Assembly (NCBI RefSeq): GCF_010183535.1
Contig: NC_071331.1
Coordinates: forward strand, 15,934,001-15,998,000
Direction: 5' to 3'
From: Caenorhabditis remanei
Lineage: Eukaryota; Nematoda; Chromadorea; Rhabditida; Rhabditidae
DNA length: 64,000 nt
A program made the position numbers and the translations under genes. How positions within the stretch are numbered: the stretch's first letter is position 1; each line of letters opens with the position of its first letter. Under the pieces are notes generated by a model. The model was given only the letters and a program-made list of their open reading frames with translations, did no database searches and was not told the origin of the DNA. Positions 1 through 13,382 of the stretch are shown here, one piece after another.

Positions 1-3000
1 CCACGACCTGTCCCATCACTTCTAGATTCAATTGGAGGATTTGCAAGTGTTTATGGACTCATCGCTATGGCTGTCGATTCAGAAGGTGTCTATGCTTCTC
101 TGAAGTCTCTCGTCTCTGCTATTCGATCACAACCTCGATTGCTTGCCACGTGGAATAACAACAGAGCATATCAAATTCTTGCGGTTTTACTGGAAGACAA
201 GGCAAATATGTTGAACTCTCATATCATGCATATGGTATTCAATGTCACTGGGACTGCTGACACATCAAGAGAACATTCCCCAACAATTTCCAATCCATCT
301 GCCTTTGAAGATTTGTTGTGTGATTTGAAAGTATGGAAAGGAGCGCCAAGTGAATTGCATAAAATGTTATTGGAACATTTCTATGAGCTTATAACAGAGT
401 TCGTTTTCTTCAAATACATCTTGTTCATAGTTTTTCTTTCAGCCATCAGCTCAATAATCTTCAAGTTGTTCGACGATCATCTCTCCTTTCTCGTCTTCTT
501 CTTCTGATTCATGATGAGTCTTCGATGATTCGAAATACGGATGAAATCATTTTCAATCTGATATCTGCAATCATTCAACCACAATGTGACAGTCGAAGTA
601 TTCTGAAAATTGGTCAATGTATTGCAGCAACACTTCCAACCAGTGAAGCAGAATGCTATGAAGATTCTCATCTGCCATTCCACATCTCTGAAATTCAGAA
701 AATGTTCCTTGAGTCAACAGAAGAAAACTGCTCGGAAGCTCTCCATCATGTCTATATTAGAAACCGTCTTCTGAATATCATAGCCAATTTTCTATCGAAC
801 TCAAATGCACAAATTCAACAACAAATGTGTGAGCAACTTGTTCGAACTCTTGGTTTCGATTGGCTATTCGCTCTCATGTCACCCGGAGTTCACTCGGGAA
901 CCATCTATTTGGCTCTCCGGATTCTTCTTCTCATTCTGAATCAACCATCTCTACTTGCTCGTTTCAAAGAGGGATCTGCCAATGGTGGATGGCTGTCTGA
1001 AGCTGATTCAGTTGTCAGAAATCGAGCTGCAGTTGTCTTGGGATTCTCGGTGTCTGCTCACGGCGGAGCTGTTGGTTCGAAGATCGACATCAATCCGGAA
1101 TTATCGAATTGTGGAGGATTTGCTGCGTTGGAACATTTGATGGCTGCTCATGCCGATAAACCATATCCATATTATGCCATGCTTTCGGTTCTTGTCGGAC
1201 AACCTGTACCAGCTTTGAGGTATAGTCATTTCTTCAATATGTTGGGATATATTAGAATGTTGTTGCAGATTCTGTGATCAATTCAATATGGAACTTGTAT
1301 GGACTCACGTATTTGGTCTAAGCTCAACATCTTCCGTATTTGAAGCAATTAACTCTGCCAATTTCTGTTTTGATGCTCTGATTCCATTGCTCGCAATGAT
1401 CCGTAGTTCTATATACAATCAATCGACAATCCATCAGCAATGGACTATCACAAATCCATCGACAGTCATCCAAATGATCACTTTCATGTATCAAAATTCT
1501 CCGGCATTCTTCAATGTTGCACATACAGATGAATTCATTCTTGCCTTGTTTTCCACTCTAATTGAAGACACAAATGCGATGGGAGTGAAATCAGAAGTTG
1601 CGAATCGAAGAAGTCAAGATGGAACACCAGATGCAGAATATTTCCAAGCTTGTGAGTTCTGAAAAATCTTATTTTGTTGAATCTTTTTTTTAGTCCTTGC
1701 TCAGCCGAATGTTCGAATTGTAATGGATCTTCTGAAAAAGATTTGTAGTGACAATTTGCAAGTGAACACGTCGAAAAACGATACGATTATTGATGTGATT
1801 CTAGATGTAAGTTTGATAAAAATTGAGCCGTGTTAATTCGAATGTTTCAGAATATATCTGAAAGTGGAATCACTCGAAAGACCCAAGTGGCTTGTCTGAC
1901 AGCTCTTCTTCATTCTGTATTGGAACATACAGTCAGCACAGATCTACTTGCTTCATCCGCTCTTCCTCCTAACACTCAATCCCAAAATCTCGTTCAAATT
2001 GTATCGAATATCTCTGTGATGTCTTCTCGAGCTGTCGATGCATTCTGGAATGGATTAGTGTTTGGAAATGAGTCAATGCGAATGCTCTCAACACTCTATC
2101 ATCTTCAAGTGATTGCAAGCAAGAAAGTGAACAAAGCTGTCAATCCAGAACCAATAACTGGGTGTATCATGAGAATGACATTGTTCATTTTGAGTCGCCC
2201 AATCGATTCGGTTCCTGTCCAGTTGTCAGTTTTGGATGCTCTCAGCACATTAGTCTCGAAGAGATACCTGTTCTTGGCATCCAATGAAGCATGGTTCTTC
2301 GCATCATTGACTCATCTCATCTTCATGCTTTCCGTCACACCAGATGTTCTCTTTCAAGTAGGTCATCGTATTGTACTTATCTTTCTATTTTCATCTATTC
2401 AGGACAATTCATCAGACCTGGACCGTACGAGTGCTCAAGTTGCAATGTGTGCATGCCGTGTCTGGTCTGATGTGATCTGCGCGAAGCAAGGATTGATTGA
2501 AGAGACATTCAAGAAACAGTCAGTGGCTGATATCAATGCTGCTCGTGCTCTTCTCTCACATTCAGCTGGAGTTTATTGGCAACAATTTGTGGATTCCCAA
2601 TTGAGATCTATTCAAACGGGAGGAGTTGCATCACATAATTCAGCGGTTACTGCGAAAGATATAATCCAACAACAAATTAGTTCGGTATGTTTCCAACTTT
2701 TTTGAAAAGACTCAATTGGAAAATTACAGAAATTGAATCGGGTTGCATCTGGAATAACTCGATTTGCTGCGAAGAGATCAATGAGTACAACTACAGCTCT
2801 GCCATCGTCTGGGCCAGGATCAGTGGCTGCTTGGAAGAATACATCTTCAGATAAACAAGTGATTTTCATGTGGCTACGAGTGCATGTCAGCTTGATAAAA
2901 GAACTCGTGAGAGCACAGAGTACTAGGTTTGTTTTTAGACAGAATTGAAAAAAAAACTGAAAATAATATGTTTTCAGATATACTGAATGGCATGCACACG

Positions 3001-6000
3001 TTCGTAAATGGTGTCTCCATGACTGGCATCAATGGGAAGCTGAACTGACGAGAGAACGAGGAATTTGGGGACCAGAACGAGCTTCGAAACTAGAGAAGTT
3101 CAAACTAGATCTGACGGAAGGACCAACGACTAGAATGCGAAGGAAACTGATTCCAAATCGAAGTTTCTATCATGTTTACCCATTCCGTCCTCATCTGGAA
3201 GCCCCATCAGCCAAAGCTCAGAGAGCAAAAGTTGCGATTTCTCTTGATTCGAAATTGTATTATGAGGCATGTCTGATACATCGAAGACGTACACTTGACA
3301 CTCGAATAATTGATTCATCATCTGTTTCCGTCACGTCCCCGGACGATGGCTCCGGATCCTCCTCGAATTTGTTGGGCTATTCATTCACTGATTTGTCACG
3401 TAAGTTCTGATTTTGTAGAACTCGAAAAACCCGCTAATTCTTACAGAAATCAATTCCTCTCTCATCAGAAGACTATCTACTACTGCTCCAACAGTAAGTG
3501 CTCAAAGTGTATCTGGAACAAGTCTGGAATTGAATGAAGAGGAGTGTGAAACATCGGAAAGAAAAGATGATGATGACTCCACATCATCGATTTCTGAAAA
3601 GATTCCTTCGGAAGCGAATGGTGTTTCAGTACAATCAACAAGTCAATCTGCCCCATCTGCATCTAATAACAACAGTTCTGGAACATCTGCGAAAAAAGAA
3701 GAAAGAAAAGAAGAGAAGAAGGCGGGACCAGATAATCAAACACTTTTGAGACTACTCGAACAAGGAGAACAACTTCATTCAATGTTTAGATGTGCACGAA
3801 TTCAAGGATTGGAAACAGCCGAAGGATTACTTCTTTTTGGAAGAGATCATTTTTATGTTGTTGATGGATTCACACTTCTCAAGACGAAAGAAATTCGAGA
3901 TTTAGATTTTTTGAGTCAAGAAATGCACGATCCAATAGTTCCGTATCCAGCAACCGGGGCTACTCAACCACCAAAGTCCTCGAGACTTTGTTCCAAATTC
4001 AGTTATAATATGATACGAGAAGTTCACAAGAGAAGATATCTCCTTCAACCAATTGCATTGGAAGTATTCAGTTCGGACGGAAGAAATTATCTATTGGCAT
4101 TTCCAAAGAAGATTCGGGATAGGGTTTTCGATAAGTGAGTTGTTGGATTTTCTTATTCTTTTTATCTCATCACTTTTCAGATTGACATCTATGGCTATCA
4201 ATCTGTCTTCTGGTGGATCCGACTCGTTAGGAGGACAAAAATCAAATGTAGCAATCGAAACGACTGGACGGGGAGCATCTCTTCTATCATCTCTGATTGG
4301 TCAACAATCTGTTACTCAACGATGGTTGAATGGAAATATCTCTAACTTCCAATACTTGATGCACCTGAATACATTAGCTGGAAGATGCTATAATGACTTG
4401 TCACAGTATCCAATCTTCCCATGGGTTCTCGCAGATTACACAAGTGCTCAACTAGATTTCACGAATATTTCAACATTCCGTGATTTTTCGAAACCAATGG
4501 GAGCTCAATCGCCAGATCGGTTGGAACAATTTTTGAAAAGATTCAGAGAATGGGATGATCCATCTGGAGAAACTCCACCATATATGTACGGAACTCATTA
4601 CTCATCTGCTATGATTGTTGTCTCCTATTTGGTCCGTTTGGAACCTTTCACTCAACAATTTCTTTCCTTGCAAGGAGGTCATTTTGACTTGGCTGATAGG
4701 ATGTTTCATAGGTAAGGAAGGTGTTTCGAAGAAAAGTAAAACTTACAATTTTACAGTGTTGGAGATGCATGGACATCAGCATCTCGCAACAATATGGCTG
4801 ATGTAAAAGAGCTGATTCCTGAGTTTTTCACTCTTCCCGAGATGTTCACCAACACGAATCACTTTGATTTGGGAGTGAAACAGAATGGAATTGCTGTGAA
4901 TGACGTCCTTCTTCCCGCGTGGTGTCACGGGGATCCACGTGAATTTGTACGTCTTCATCGTCAGGCACTGGAAAGTGATTATGTGTCATCTCATCTTCAT
5001 GAATGGATTGATCTGATTTTCGGATATAAACAGAATGGAGAAGAGGCAGTGAAGGTAAGAAACAATTATTTGCTTGTTTCATATATTAAAATGTTTAATT
5101 TCAGAATAACAATCTGTTCCATCATCTATTCTATGAAGGATCAGTAGATTTCGAACGCATTGATGATCCATTGACAAGGAATGCCACAATTGGATTTGTA
5201 AATAATTTCGGTCAAATTCCAACTCAACTTTTCAAGAAACCACATCCGCAGAAGAAGGTCAATATATTGGAAGGATTCAGTAACACCCCAGGAGTCACAA
5301 CATCTCGATTATTCTATCATGCTATTCATAATATGACACCTCCACAAACGCCATTCAAAGAATTGAGGTCAGCAGTTGGATCGATTCATCAAAATGATAA
5401 AATTGGAGTTGTCGCATTGGAGCAGAATAAGGTACGATTTCCAAAATTAGGAAATATGTACAATATACAACCCATTCAGGTTTTCCTCGGAACAAATCGT
5501 TACATAACTTGGGGTTTGCCGGATCGAAGTGTTCGCATGGGACAGATTGACACTGATAAATCAGTTTGTGTTCATGAAATGTGTGAGGTTGATGAAATGA
5601 CATGCGCGGCAGCTGGAGATGAGACTACTCTCTTCTGTGGAAACACATCGGGATGCATTACGTAAGTTGTCTCTGTTAGCAAGAAAATCAAAGAATTTGA
5701 ATGATTTCAGAGTGTGGAAAGTGAACAACAAGCCACTGTCAATGAAGAAATTATCAGTACTGAATGGACATTCTGATGCAATCACTTGCTTGGTCTCAAG
5801 TCAATCTCATGCAGTTCTTGTATCTGCTTCTCGAGATTTGACAGTTCTCGTTTGGCACTTATCGGAAATGTTCCTGATCCGTCAGTTACCGAAGCATCCA
5901 CATGCTGTTCTAGCAGTTGCAGTCAACGAAGCAACTGGGGATATTGCGACTGCATGCTCAACTCTTCTTCATGTTTGGACACTGAATGGAGAATTATTGG

Positions 6001-6913
6001 CAGTTTTGAATACTTGTGACGTGGCACCAGCTATCGATCCTCAACAGATGATTATCTCGTTGTCATTTTCCACGGTATTTAAATTGAATTAATAATGTTT
6101 TACTAACTGTTATTCAACTTTTCAGATGAATGAATGGGACAATGATAACGTAATCATGTGTGGAACTTCTGATGGAATCGTCAAGATTTATTCATGTGTT
6201 GTATTCGAAAACGATGGAAGTGTCAGTGAAAGACCAGCTTTGGAAAACGCCAATCCAGTTTTCAATATGAATTCGGAAACATCGGATCGATCCACAGGAA
6301 GCGCACTGATAGCTGCTCGACTAGAGAAACAGCGGAAAAAACTGAAGAACAGCTCAACTAATGCAACGTCTTCAAGTGTTTCTGGTTCTGGATCCGTTTC
6401 CGTGACATCTTCAGGTCCAGCGAGCCCATCTTCTGGATCCAAAGCAACAAAAAGTGAGGAAGGTGGATCCCAATTCGTTCGAGTTCTTGTGCAGAGAACT
6501 GCTCTTACAATGCATACTGCATTCAATCGACCGGATAATGTACATCCGGCTCCGATAACTGCAATTGCACCGAGTAGAGATCATCGATCATTGTATGTTG
6601 GAGATGGTATTGGACGTGTTTGGTGTTGGCAAGGGGGTGAAGGAGGAGGAAGAGCCGATCATTGGGTTCAAGATGTTATGAGACAACGGTGTGATGATTG
6701 TGAACACAAATTCACACTTGCTGATCGAAAACATCATTGTAGAAATTGTGGACAAATATTTTGTTCAACGTGAGTATAAACTATGTGATTATCTGTTTCC
6801 ATATTCATATTTTCAGATGTTCCCGGTTTGAGTCTCATATCACTCGAATGAATATATCTCGACCGGTTCGAGTATGCCGCAAATGCTTCCTGCGGTTACA
6901 ACAATCTTCATAA
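1..6913 (+). CDS. wdfy-3: WDFY3/Alfy-type BEACH-WD40-FYVE protein, 3' part (5' end outside window)
   Basis: Frame 1 is open from the first base, so the gene enters from the left. It continues through many short introns with GT..TTTCAG borders to TAA at 6911-6913. The order of domains is diagnostic. An alpha-helical armadillo-like region comes first (1-3100). A PH-BEACH module follows (about 3750-5250), with the segments [20 protein letters not shown] and [15 protein letters not shown]40 repeats lie at about 5480-6050 ([27 protein letters not shown]). A C-terminal FYVE zinc finger spans 6690-6900, with [22 protein letters not shown] and RVCRKC. In other animals this protein links ubiquitinated aggregates and PI3P membranes to Atg5/LC3 for selective autophagy. 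The FYVE finger is complete, with both the basic RKHHCRNCG patch and the cysteine pairs. Ser/Thr-rich linkers at 3560-3720 and 6290-6470 look disordered. Assignment is firm; the symbol rests on the C. elegans family name. Confidence 0.93.
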
Positions 6914-7383
6914 TTTTAATATTTATTCATTATCTATACCATTTTTGTATGTTTCTTCTAACAGTGTACACATTTTCTCACTTTTCTTCTTGTCAATTTT
7001 TTGTTTTTTTTATCTCTCATGCATAATTTTTAATTTTTCTTCGGGTTTCTATCTATTTAATTTATTTATTTTCAAGTTTAGGTTGTCATTTTCAGTTTCA
7101 TTGTGTTCGTTGCCTCTTCAATCAGCTTTGCTTTCAGTTTTAATTCGCCAGTTTTAATTATTTATAAAGATAATTTATTTTCTATCGAATCATTGTTCAT
7201 ATCATGTGTTCTTTCATGATCTTTCAGAATGATATGATACATATAAAGTTCGAAATCACTTTTGATTTCTATCATTTCATGGAGAAAATGGAAAAATACC
7301 GCCCACCGTATCCTTTTTCTTGTTGAAGTACAAAAAAAAGGAATGCGCCTTTAAACTGGCAACGCCCACAGTTTGAAAAGCTT

Positions 7384-7393
7384 CTTATTCCAG
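7384..7393 (+). promoter_or_regulatory. Probable SL trans-splice acceptor of the release-factor gene
   Basis: TTATTCCAG sits two bases before ATG 7396. No upstream exon in a compatible frame is visible: an earlier ATG at 7279 runs into TGA after 15 codons. The site is about 480 bp after the wdfy-3 stop on the same strand, so the two genes could be an operon with SL2 splicing, although the gap is longer than usual. Confidence 0.6.
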
Positions 7394-7395
7394 CA

Positions 7396-7932
7396 ATGAT
7401 TCTCAAGTGGACTGTGCTCCGACGAACGTTTGCGACACCGAAACAAAAATTGAAAGGATATAAATTCCCGGAAGTCAGAAAAGAGGATTGTGAACAGGTA
7501 AATAAATGTATTCAATAAACTCGCGAGAAACATTTATTTTCACAGAAATACATTTCGGGATGGGGTCCAGGAGGACAGAAAGTGAATACGGCACAAAATG
7601 CCGTTCAATTAACGCATCTTCCAACTGGAACAGTCCTCAAGGTATTGAGATTTTTTTTCACTATCAGCTTTAATTTTCATCAGGTTCATGAATCTCGCCT
7701 TCTACCAAAAAATATCGAAATTGCATTCGAACGGATGAAATTTGTGTTGGATCGTCAAATAAATGGTGAAAATTGTTATGAAGAGCAACTAAAAGTGAGA
7801 AATGAATTATGTTCTTTTCAAATTTTGAAATTTCAGAGGCTGCAACACACAAAAGAAGAAAAGGCTAACAAGAGAAGAGAGCAAGCAAGAAAAGAAAAAG
7901 AAGAATATAAAAAAGAAATTGAAGAACGTTAA
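7396..7932 (+). CDS. Mitochondrial class-I release-factor homologue (MTRFR/C12orf65-like)
   Basis: Four exons (7396-7497, 7546-7641, 7684-7794, 7837-7932), all in phase 0, give 134 residues. Residues 1-15, MILKWTVLRRTFATP, look like a mitochondrial presequence. Exon 2 carries the peptidyl-tRNA hydrolysis motif in the form SGWGPGGQKVN (about residues 38-48), which is the GGQ loop of bacterial RF/ICT1/MTRFR proteins. The C-terminus is a Lys/Glu/Arg-rich helix, as in ICT1 and MTRFR, where the basic tail contacts the ribosome. There is no codon-recognition domain, which separates it from RF1-type factors. The known role of the family is rescue of stalled mitoribosomes or release of peptidyl-tRNA from the large subunit. 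MTRFR is favoured over ICT1 because of the GPGGQ context and short length. An AATAAA lies three bases after the stop. Confidence 0.85.
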
Positions 7933-7934
7933 TG

Positions 7935-7940
7935 AATAAA
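7935..7940 (+). terminator. Poly(A) signal of the release-factor gene
   Basis: AATAAA begins immediately after the TAA at 7930-7932, which predicts an unusually short 3' UTR of about 20 nt. Confidence 0.5.
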
Positions 7941-8283
7941 AGATTCTAGAATAATATAATGATTATCCCGGTTTCGTGATATGGTTTCTAGCTTCGATTC
8001 TGAGATACGGTGACGATATGTTCATTTTATTGCATATAAAACAACGTAATTGAAAAACTAGATAAATGATATGTGAGAGGTTAATGTACTAACAACCATG
8101 AATAAAAAAAATTCAATTGAAACTAGAAGCTCATCAGTAGAGATGTACAACAAGGTGAAAAAAACGGTTCCAAAACAACGCAGATGCTATACTGACTAGT
8201 TTGAACATAAAATAATGATTATCGGAGTTGAGAAAGCTATTTTCTAGTGATTCACAATTGTAAAACATAAATCCTAGATGTAA

Positions 8284-10810
8284 CTAGAAACATATTCCTA
8301 TTAAAGATCCTTGAGAGATATGAGCATGTCTCCAACATGCAAATCGACCATTATCGTCATCTGGAAAATATAATTGACGGTGTTCAATATATTTTTCAAA
8401 ATTCACCTCTTCCTGAGTATATACTCTTTCTGGAAAAAGAAATGCTGCAACTGGACGAAGTTTTGTGTTTCGACTTCCCAAAATTTCAAATTCGTAGATA
8501 ACGCCATCAGAAATTCGCCCTTTTGGTTGAACCTGAAAATAATTTCTTTTCAGTTATTGATTATCTAGTTTTTCTGCTGCAAAAACCTTCAAAACTCACT
8601 TCGATTTCACGGTTCATTGTTGTGTAGTCGTCTTGCTTGAATCTTTCAGGATTCATATCAAAGTCGAATATCAGAAATTCATCAGAATTCATAACAATAT
8701 CTTTTCGCTGACTCAATCTGATATCTCTCATTTCTCTCAAATGGAAACTTCGAACCGTAGCCAAATCAACTTGACAGTGTGCAGTCGGATCGATGCGTGC
8801 TTGAGAGTTGATACGGTCAGAGTAAAATAGACGACCAAAAATACGAACTCTGGTTGGAACAATCTTTTTGATATTGTCACGGTATCCAAGATATCGCTCG
8901 ATTTGAAAAAATGCATCCTGGTCTAGTGAACCATCATAACGGTTGAGACTTGCTAAAAATATATATTCATTTTCAAAAGAACCAAAGTTTCAATAAAGCA
9001 ATCAGTTTTCATTTTTGTGCAAACTAATAAAACCAACTTACTGATAAGAACGCGTGGTGGTATCTGAGGTACAGCTGTTTCAATCATGCATTGTGCTGGA
9101 ATACTCGAAGATGTGTCTATGGTATATGCTGTGTCAATTTCATCGATCTCAGACATCATTGCCTTGAAATAACTATCATCGCGTAACTTCTGAAGTTGCT
9201 CCAACGAAGCAGTTTCATAACGGAGATTTTCTTCATTCTTTTGTAATCCCTCATCATACTGAAAAACGATTGAAATAAAGAATATGTGAATAAAAGTTCT
9301 CACAAAATTATTGTATAGATCGAGCCGGTTGTATGCAAGCTTCCAGGAGATGTCCAACTCTTGGCCACAATCTACAAGACAAGGCTCTTTGAATGGAATA
9401 ATTCCTAATTCCCAAGAACGACTTTCGGCAGAATTTAGAATATCTCCTTTTCCTGTCAAATCAGACCTTAAAACTTAGGAAGTTGAGCGATATTCGATGA
9501 GAAACTCACGTGAAATGAATGGCGAAACCATGAGCTACTCCTTTCTTTATTGGTAAAACTGTTAAACTTCCCGAGCAATTGATTGATTTCTGTAACTCTA
9601 CTAGTGTAGTAAAATCAGCCGAGTGGATTTCTTCTGGATCGGAAAGGAACTCGAAATCGGAGTAATCCAAAGGTGACGTACACCAATATGGCTGCTCATT
9701 AGTGGAATCGTTAATTTTGACATACTCTGACCGATACCGAACGCCGCCATAATCTTGACAGTGAATATCGAAAATCTCACGGCATTTGAACAGACGAACG
9801 TATACTGTTGCTTGATTTGGAATGAAAATAGTCTTCTGATGAGCGAATCTAATATGTGCGTCAATGAATGTTTCGATAATTCTTTCACCGAAAACACAAC
9901 AGTCCATGATTTCGGAAACAATCACATCTGCCTTCTGACACGTTTTAAACTGGGTTGAGTTTACACATTCAACGCTCACACGACCTTCTACTCCATTTCG
10001 TTTCAGAACTTCTTTTGATAACATTGCGAGACAAATGTTCTCCTCCAAAGCAATAACCAAATTAGTTTGCCTGAATTGAGATGTTTTCATATTGATTTGT
10101 GATAATGTCAACTCACTTTGCAGCCATAACTGACAACAATCCTGTACCAGATCCAATATCAAATACAACCGAGCTTCTGCTTTTGATGCTGACACTCAAT
10201 GCTTTGGCGTATGCTTCATTTCGCGCCTGAAGCATTTTTTCGATTGAAGAGCATTGCTAGCCAATTGTTTCTTACCACATCGTTGATCATACGGATGTGC
10301 CATTGTGGGAATGGAACAGTTGTTAAATTAACACGTGCTATTCGAAGTGCCACCAATTCTTCCGGTTTCGTGGCTAACTCCATTGCGTCTTTGCAAATTG
10401 GCAGGCAATTCAACAGCCACTTTTCTTGCTCTGTGGTTTGAACAGCGCGGATTATCGCTAGTTTTGTTGGAATCGTCAATGGGAATAGTTCGCGGATTTG
10501 TGGGTACAGCCTTACTGCTCGTCCAGCGTTATCATGGTCTGTAGTTATCCAACCTGAAATTTATTGAAAATTGAGCTTCATAGGTATTCCGAGAGTTAAA
10601 TTTTCTAATTTAATATGTAACCTTATTATTAAAAAACATACCATGTATCGACGCAGCAAACTGCTCTTCATAAAGTCCTCGTCGTTCTACTGGTAACATT
10701 TTTATGCAGACGAAAAAGTGTTTGAGAGCTTCCTCAAAATTCGCGTCTAGAAAAGCCCGTTGGGCAACGAACATTGAAAAGTGAGGGGTATTGTCGGGTC
10801 CATCACCCAT
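8284..10810 (-). CDS. prmt-9: Protein arginine N-methyltransferase, PRMT9 type
   Basis: Read on the minus strand from ATG 10810 to TAG at 8284, with about eight exons and about 680 residues. The first exon (10810-10642) and the second encode a helical N-terminus resembling a TPR (FLDANFEEALKHFFVCIKML), which is typical of PRMT9. The SAM-binding motif I is VVFDIGSGTGLLSVMAAK, encoded around 10190-10130. The acidic post-I region reads LVIALEEN. The double-E loop appears as VSEIMDCCVFGERIIETFID, close to the PRMT9 form and unlike PRMT1. A second, degenerate methyltransferase half follows to the C-terminus, as in PRMT7 and PRMT9. In mammals PRMT9 symmetrically dimethylates the splicing factor SF3B2. 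The gene converges on the release-factor gene, with 350 bp between stops. The 5' end abuts a foldback repeat. Confidence 0.85.
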
Positions 10811-10835
10811 CTGGAATTTTCAGAATTACTGATTA

Positions 10836-10981
10836 TACTGTGAAAAAAATAAAGTTTGGCCAAGGATTTTCAAAAAAAATTTTCGCGCCCAAAACGTTTT
10901 AGTTCACAAATCCACTAAAGTGTTTTGGGCGCGAAAATTTTTTTTGAAAATCCTTGGCCAAACTTTATTTTTTTCACAGTA
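10836..10981. repeat. Foldback inverted repeat, about 68-bp arms with a 10-bp loop
   Basis: The left arm (10836-10903) begins TACTGTGAAAAAAATAAAG and the right arm (10914-10981) is its near-exact reverse complement, including TTTGGCCAAGGATTTTCAAA and the GCGCCCAAAAC core. Only a couple of bases next to the loop differ. It carries no ORF. The very high arm identity suggests a young foldback or MITE-like insertion. It lies 26 bp before the prmt-9 start codon, so it is probably inside its promoter or 5' leader. Confidence 0.9.
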
Positions 10982-13382
10982 GTAAACGTTGGAAAAAATA
11001 TAATAAACCTGGAAAGTGCAGAAGACTGCAGTACAATTTGAATGGAAGTTGGTCGAAAAGTCCGTAAAAATGAGTGGAAAAGATTTCGCCGCAGGTGGTT
11101 TTCTAGTCCGTGATGGATAACTTTGGAGTCCCCAAGAAACATTTGGACTCATTAACGCGGGCTTTTCAATTTTCCCCGTTTTGCTTCTTTTCTTTTTTTT
11201 CAAAAATTGACATGGTTTGTCGGAAGACTTCAAAGAAAACTTAATACCGCCGCATCGCCTTCCGCAACCCGGTTTCTTATCGATTTATGCACTTTTTTCT
11301 GGGAGTGTGTATCGGTGTCAACGTCCAGTTTAGGATAAAGTGAGAGAGAAAAGAAAACATTTGTGTTCAAAGTCGTTTTGATCAGTGTTTTCTCATTTCT
11401 TCATGAATTTTAAATCAGAAGTCAAAATAACGATTGAGAGACAAATTTGGAGACTTCAAGGTTGTGGGGCTTTGTAACTAACGCTAATCCGGATTATAAT
11501 CCAACTTCAAATAGAGCAAGTATAACTGGTTACGTTTCAAAATTCCAGAAAAGATTTATTTTAAGGTGAACTAGTTCATGAACTAAAGTTATGAAAGTTT
11601 AGATTCTAAAAGCTTCAATTTTTGAAAAAAAAACTACTGGTTAATGTCCTTCCCTCAAACTGAATATTATCCCTATATCTTTTCATCGTCTTTCTCAACG
11701 TTTTCTTTTCTTCCTTTTCCGTTCCGTTTTCTCTATCCGCTAAATACAAAGTGATGGTTTTCCCAGCGGGAGATGTCTTCATGTCTTTCCTTTCTTTTAC
11801 TTCGTTGTCGTCTTCATCTGTTTGCATTCTGTCAATTGTTACCACAATAGTTCGCTCTTTGCCATGAAAAGAAACGATCAGAAAAATATCTTCAGTTTTT
11901 TTGTCGTTTCATTTCTGAATTAGAAATATTCAGAGAGCTTCTGGAGTTTACACAGATATTTCAAAATGTTTTACAAATTATCAACTTCTAACTTACACTG
12001 TAACATAAAACAAATTATCAAACGGGTCACTTGCCACAAGGAATATCCAATGTGACCGGACAACATCTGGTGCTCAATACCCGTATCCTCATGCGTGTGT
12101 ACCCTCCTTTCCCTTTCAGAAACCACCTGTCAGTGGCATGTATTCCTATGATTTCCTTCATCTGTCTGCGTATCTTCAACTTCATGCAACCTCTAGGACC
12201 GTCTTCCTTCTTATTTTCAAATATATGCATGCACACAAATGATATTTTTTTGTTCACATTCCCCCTAGTTTCCATACATCGGGCATTTCCGTACGGAAAA
12301 ATATTAAAAATTGACACTTGCGCATGAAACAACGTATTGTTTGTTTTAGTTTTTTTACGATCGCACTATTTTCTTATTCGAAAAGAAGAATAAGTTGAGT
12401 TTTGTTGAGAGATTTGTATTTTTCCTTGTTCTTCTTTTTTCTACTGTGAGTTTTTATCCTCGACCGAAAATCAACACTATCTGACCCTTTCACTAGAGTT
12501 GTATCTCTTTTGGATCTCGAAGCATCTTGAGAAGTTTTGTTTGCACAATGTCGAACATAAGTTGACATTCTCTATCTAACAAGATATATCATCTCTTCAA
12601 CAGTTTGTATTACGTGCCATCGCTGAAGCTCAATTTCAGAAAGAATTTGATCGAAAGCTGTGTAAAGTGTTTCGGGCCTCTAGGGTCATCAAATTATGCA
12701 AACTACCAGTGACAATGCCAAAAGACGACGAGAGGTGGGAAAAGGAGGAAAAGAAGAACAGTGACAATGCGCATAATTTTATTACTGTCTATCTCTCTTT
12801 TCCTCTTTTACCTATCTCTTTTTCATCCGTTTTTCCTATTTTTCTCCTCAAATGTTACTATTAGTCGTGGTGGTCGTTGTACGATTTTTTATCTTTTATA
12901 GTTTCCTGGAAAACTGTCCCAAGTCTGAAATAATTCATTCTGAAACATGACACGACAAATTATGGTTTTAACAAAACATCCCTATTTCTAACTTTTGATT
13001 TCATATTACTTGTTCTTTTCAACTCTTCAAACTGGGTCACTCTTATTTGGTCCTGTCCTAATTAGGAATTCACTTTCTGCATAACCAATTTAGTCATCTT
13101 TCAATGTATTCCAATCCTACATGTCACATTTCAACTGAATCTTTATTGCTTTTCGAATCGAATGGTTTTCTTTGAAGGTTAGAATCATGTGTGAGATGTT
13201 TCAATTGAAACTCGAATTACTTTATTAAATTTCTGCAAATCTACATTTCTTTAAAATATTTTTTAATGTCACATGTTTTCTACTACCGCCTATTCTTATC
13301 GTTTTGCATTGCTCTCGTCCAAAAACAATATTGTACTTCACATCACTTCATTCCAAAATTTCACTTTCAGTTCAACACAAAA
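10982..13382. other. Intergenic region between prmt-9 and the coiled-coil gene
   Basis: These 2.4 kb separate two divergently transcribed genes. Reading frames here are short and of low complexity, without splice-compatible partners or recognisable domains. It presumably holds both promoters and the outron of the + strand gene. Confidence 0.5.
13361..13370 (+). promoter_or_regulatory. Probable SL1 trans-splice acceptor of the coiled-coil gene
   Basis: TCACTTTCAG is followed 12 bases later by the ATG at 13383 that opens the first coding exon. No upstream coding exon is seen. Confidence 0.6.

Noticed and set aside
7279..7326. ATG upstream of the release-factor gene
   Set aside because: Stops after 15 codons; the acceptor next to ATG 7396 and the presequence support the later start.
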